Below are positions 42,127 through 44,585 of a stretch of 44,585 nucleotides of DNA, in pieces. This stretch comes from Bacteroidales bacterium (GTDB taxonomy: Bacteria > Bacteroidota > Bacteroidia > Bacteroidales > UBA7960). Below the pieces are notes generated by a model that worked only from the letters and a program-made list of their open reading frames with translations, searched no databases and was not told the DNA's origin. A program made the position numbers and the translations under genes. Each line of letters opens with the position of its first letter. Position 1 is the first letter of the stretch. The stretch lies in NCBI GenBank assembly GCA_003559855.1, contig PWJZ01000099.1, forward strand, positions 1-44,585, read 5' to 3'.

Positions 42127-43158
42127 TCAATTCCTGACATGTACTTTTATGTTTTCGGTCAAAGCGTGCAAGCTCGATATGACAACAGAATCTCCTTTTT
42201 CGATGTTTTTTATAGCCATTTTCCCGTTATGTTCGAACATTATCGCAGTTTGTCGTTTAGTGGCATATCCGTTTTCTATAATCCATACGAAAGCTGTCAT
42301 ATCGTCGCGGTCAAAAAGTGCATGCCTTGGAAGAAAAACCAGCGAATCTTTTTCCATTTCAAGGTTTACCCTTGCAAACATTCCGGGCATGAGTTTTTTA
42401 CCGGGGTTATCAACCATAATTTCAACCGTGGCGGTGCGTGAAGCCGTTGATAAAACCGGCCTTATGAAAGATATTTTACCTTCGAAGATTTCATTGGGAT
42501 ATACATCGGTTTTTATTGCGGTTTTTATAATATTATCAAGTTCAGGGATTAATCTTTCGTTTACATCAATATTTATTTTTACCGGGTTCATCTGCATTAA
42601 CCTGACTATGCCCGATGCATGGGAATACCCGGGTTCAAGGCCCGGTGAAAATGAAAATGTTTCTCCTTCATTAACCAGATATTCAACAATTACACCCGAA
42701 AAGGGAGCCCTTATCTCGCTGTTTTTTTTAAAAAAATCATATTTAGCTTCAGCCGCTTTGAATTTTGCTTTAATATGTTCATAATCCTGCTGGGTGGAAC
42801 TTCCTTTTTCGCGTAGCCTCGCTATGCGTTCATAGTCTTTTTTCAGGATCTCATATTCATGCCGGGCTATGGCTGCTGCTTCGCCGGAAAGCTGTGCAAT
42901 TAGCGAACCTTTGGTCACAAACTCACCTTCGGAAAAATGTAGTTTTTCCACTCTGCCGGGAATAGCCGCTCCCAAATTGGCTTCACGAAACGGCTTTATG
43001 GTACCGGTAAAAGGAAGTTTTGGCTTGTAAAGCTCTTTTTCAGCTATCAGTACCGATACCTGAGGAGTGCTGTCGGTATGGCTGTCTGTAGTATCGTTGT
43101 CCATGTTGCACGATATCGCCAGGATCATCAGTAAGATTAAAACCGGTTTTTTATTCAT
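42127..43158 (-). CDS. RND efflux membrane-fusion lipoprotein (HlyD/AcrA family)
   Basis: The periplasmic adaptor linking the RND pump to the TolC channel. 343 residues from the ATG at 43158. A longer reading from 43200 adds 14 residues ahead of the signal peptide and is rejected. The lipobox is clear: LMILAISC with Cys17, so the protein is lipid-anchored. Domains: the first half of a biotinyl-lipoyl-like domain (TGTIKPFREANLGAAIPGRVEKLHFSEGEFVTKGSLIAQL, ~50-90), an alpha-hairpin with the SSTQQDYEHIKAKF heptads (~100-140), the second lipoyl half (IRAPFSGVIVEYLVNEGETF), then beta-barrel and membrane-proximal segments. It lies 41 bases after the TolC gene and 72 before the RND gene, all on one strand. 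Confidence 0.9.
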   Translation of the reverse strand: MNKKPVLILLMILAISCNMDNDTTDSHTDSTPQVSVLIAEKELYKPKLPFTGTIKPFREANLGAAIPGRVEKLHFSEGEFVTKGSLIAQLSGEAAAIARHEYEILKKDYERIARLREKGSSTQQDYEHIKAKFKAAEAKYDFFKKNSEIRAPFSGVIVEYLVNEGETFSFSPGLEPGYSHASGIVRLMQMNPVKINIDVNERLIPELDNIIKTAIKTDVYPNEIFEGKISFIRPVLSTASRTATVEIMVDNPGKKLMPGMFARVNLEMEKDSLVFLPRHALFDRDDMTAFVWIIENGYATKRQTAIMFEHNGKMAIKNIEKGDSVVISSLHALTENIKVHVRN

Positions 43159-43241
43159 TGTCGTTCTTTGTTTTAAATACATAATATTTGTCTTTTGCAA
43201 AGGGTTTTTCCTGTTTATTGACTTTAAAGAAACAGAGTAAA

Positions 43242-44585
43242 TTAATCATTCATTAACTCACCTATCGCTTTTTGCATGTTTGTATGTTGTAAAATCAGTT
43301 CCGATTTGGCTTCAACATGGTTTGAGTATGCTTTACGCCAAAGTGTCTGAGCTTCGAGAAGCTCTGTAGTAGTCAGGGCGCCTACATCAAAGTTATCTTC
43401 AGCAAGTTTCAGGTTTTCTTCGGCTTGTTTTAATGAAAGCGCTGCTACATTTACTTTCTCATGTGCTTCGCTGATCTCATAAAAGATCTTGCTGACTTCC
43501 AGCCTTACAAGCTCTTTAAAGTCTTGTAACTTAAGCTCCTGTACTTTTTTTTCATGCCTTGAAACATTGAGTATGTGTCTTCTTTCATTCCAGTGAAAAA
43601 CCGGTATTCTCATTACAAGGCCTACGTTCCAGTCTCTGCCGAACTGATCGCTAAAACCATGATAGGGGTCAGGGTTAACCATAAAGTAATTTGCACTGAG
43701 AGCAATGTCGGGCAAAAATCTTGATTCGGCAAGCTTAACAGCCGATTTTCCCAATTCCACGTTGACTGAAGCGATCTGTAATTCGGGCCGGTTTTGTAAG
43801 GCTTTGTTATACAATGCATCCAGTGACTTTATCTCATCTTTAATCCATAAGCTGTCATTGGTAATTATCTCTGTGGTTATCGGCAGGCCGATGATACGGC
43901 AAAGAGCCATTGATGCCAGCTCTAAGGAGTTACGCGCCTTTATACGGTCAAGGTTGGCTTCATTGAGTTTTACGCGTGCTTTTAAAAGATCGTTTTGTGA
44001 AACCATTCCTTCTTCATATAAATTTTCAAGGTCTTCAACCATGTTTTCAAGCAGCTCGTGATAGGAATCTGCTAATTTACGCTTTTCCCGGAGTGTATAA
44101 ACCTGCCAGTAAAGCTTTTCGGTTTCGTAAAGCACTGCCGAAAGCTCCAGATACTCACCGTGCCTGGCTATAGTTTCTATCTGAGATGAAATACGATGCT
44201 GAGTCCTTATCTTTCCTCCGGCATAAATGATTTGACTCATACCCATATTTAAAAGGTAATTGTTTTTCTGACCGAAAGCTAACTGGCCTTCAGGTATCCA
44301 TGTATAATCATGAAAAAGAGGGTTACCGTCGGGGCATGTCATAAATTCGGAGGTTCCCGGAATAAAGACGATGCCGGTATTTTCGGGATGCAGATCGGGA
44401 TTAAACAGGCGGATCGGGTCTACTTGCCCGGTTTGAGGGTCAAGGGCAGTATAAGGTATAACAGGCAGCAACATATCCTCTTCAAGAAAGTTGAACTTTT
44501 TGTTGGTTCGCAAATATGAGCCCGTAAAGTCGAAACCCGGCAAAAATTTGGTGAACGATGCTTTCCTGAAAGCTGTAGCTGCCAG
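43242..44585 (-). CDS. TolC-family outer-membrane efflux protein, N-terminus beyond the window
   Basis: Partial at its 5' end: the frame is open to 44585, and the first visible residues read LAATAFRKASFTKFLPGFDF. The ~447 residues seen contain the two repeated OEP alpha-helical coiled-coil halves: VRLEVSKIFYEISEAHEKVNVAALSLKQAEENLKLAEDNF near the C-terminus, with an equivalent in YLELSAVLYETEKLYWQVYTLREK. The NIALSANYFMVNP-type beta strands lie between them (FLPDIALSANYF). It forms the outer-membrane channel of the pump encoded by the next two genes. It is first of the three visible genes; its promoter lies right of the window. No signal peptide can be seen. Confidence 0.9.
   Translation of the reverse strand: MAATAFRKASFTKFLPGFDFTGSYLRTNKKFNFLEEDMLLPVIPYTALDPQTGQVDPIRLFNPDLHPENTGIVFIPGTSEFMTCPDGNPLFHDYTWIPEGQLAFGQKNNYLLNMGMSQIIYAGGKIRTQHRISSQIETIARHGEYLELSAVLYETEKLYWQVYTLREKRKLADSYHELLENMVEDLENLYEEGMVSQNDLLKARVKLNEANLDRIKARNSLELASMALCRIIGLPITTEIITNDSLWIKDEIKSLDALYNKALQNRPELQIASVNVELGKSAVKLAESRFLPDIALSANYFMVNPDPYHGFSDQFGRDWNVGLVMRIPVFHWNERRHILNVSRHEKKVQELKLQDFKELVRLEVSKIFYEISEAHEKVNVAALSLKQAEENLKLAEDNFDVGALTTTELLEAQTLWRKAYSNHVEAKSELILQHTNMQKAIGELMND

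Overview
The window looks like ordinary chromosome from a low-GC member of the Bacteroidota, probably near Bacteroidales/Marinilabiliales. Supporting signs are lineage-typical families (GWxTD, DUF3078, DUF4199, S16 with a long charged tail, AOS-family acyltransferase, InlB-type repeat secreted protein), starts without Shine-Dalgarno sequences, and repeated promoter signatures of the Bacteroidota form TTTG-N19/20-TAnnTTTG upstream of genes. No insertion sequence, phage, integron or CRISPR array is visible.

Layout: (1) 1-1522, the start of a secreted repeat protein on the minus strand, off-frame at an A9 tract. (2) 1.8-6.2 kb, purL and a DUF454 membrane protein converging on a SlyD-like FKBP and rpsP, whose product has a tail of 30-residue repeats. 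(3) 6.4-13.4 kb, dnaE, trxA, a DUF58 protein, then a PAS/GAF-like/PAS sensor followed in the -1 frame by an Hpt domain. (4) 13.4-19.5 kb, minus strand: an AOS-family PLP enzyme, uvrB, an Omp85-type barrel and ung. (5) 19.9-23.8 kb: an MBL hydrolase, cysH, an SDR and a DUF3078 outer-membrane protein, with a GC-rich structured intergenic island. (6) 23.9-27.3 kb, minus strand: a frameshifted small membrane gene, miaA, a GT2 glycosyltransferase, DUF4199 and tRNA-Leu(CAA). (7) 27.7-33.4 kb: prs, an unknown exported protein, an aldehyde dehydrogenase, a BASS-type transporter and mgtE. (8) 33.4-34.1 kb, non-coding: a complete M-box Mg2+ riboswitch with terminator facing mgtE and, divergently, a likely small RNA. 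(9) 34.2-38.9 kb: yjbQ, a GWxTD lipoprotein, rlmB, a lytic transglycosylase with a possible pseudoknotted leader, and a YggS-type PLP protein. (10) 39-44.6 kb: a minus-strand TolC/MFP/RND efflux operon, with TolC cut by the window end.

Most genes are housekeeping. The unusual material is at RNA level and in frame-breaking homopolymers: an A9 tract that would fuse the sensor to the Hpt domain by -1 slippage, a second A9 tract just after the ATG of the secreted protein, the Mg2+ attenuator, a candidate orphan sRNA, and several structured leaders. Three frame breaks in one window also raise the possibility of sequencing or assembly indels, so the slippage ideas need checking against reads.
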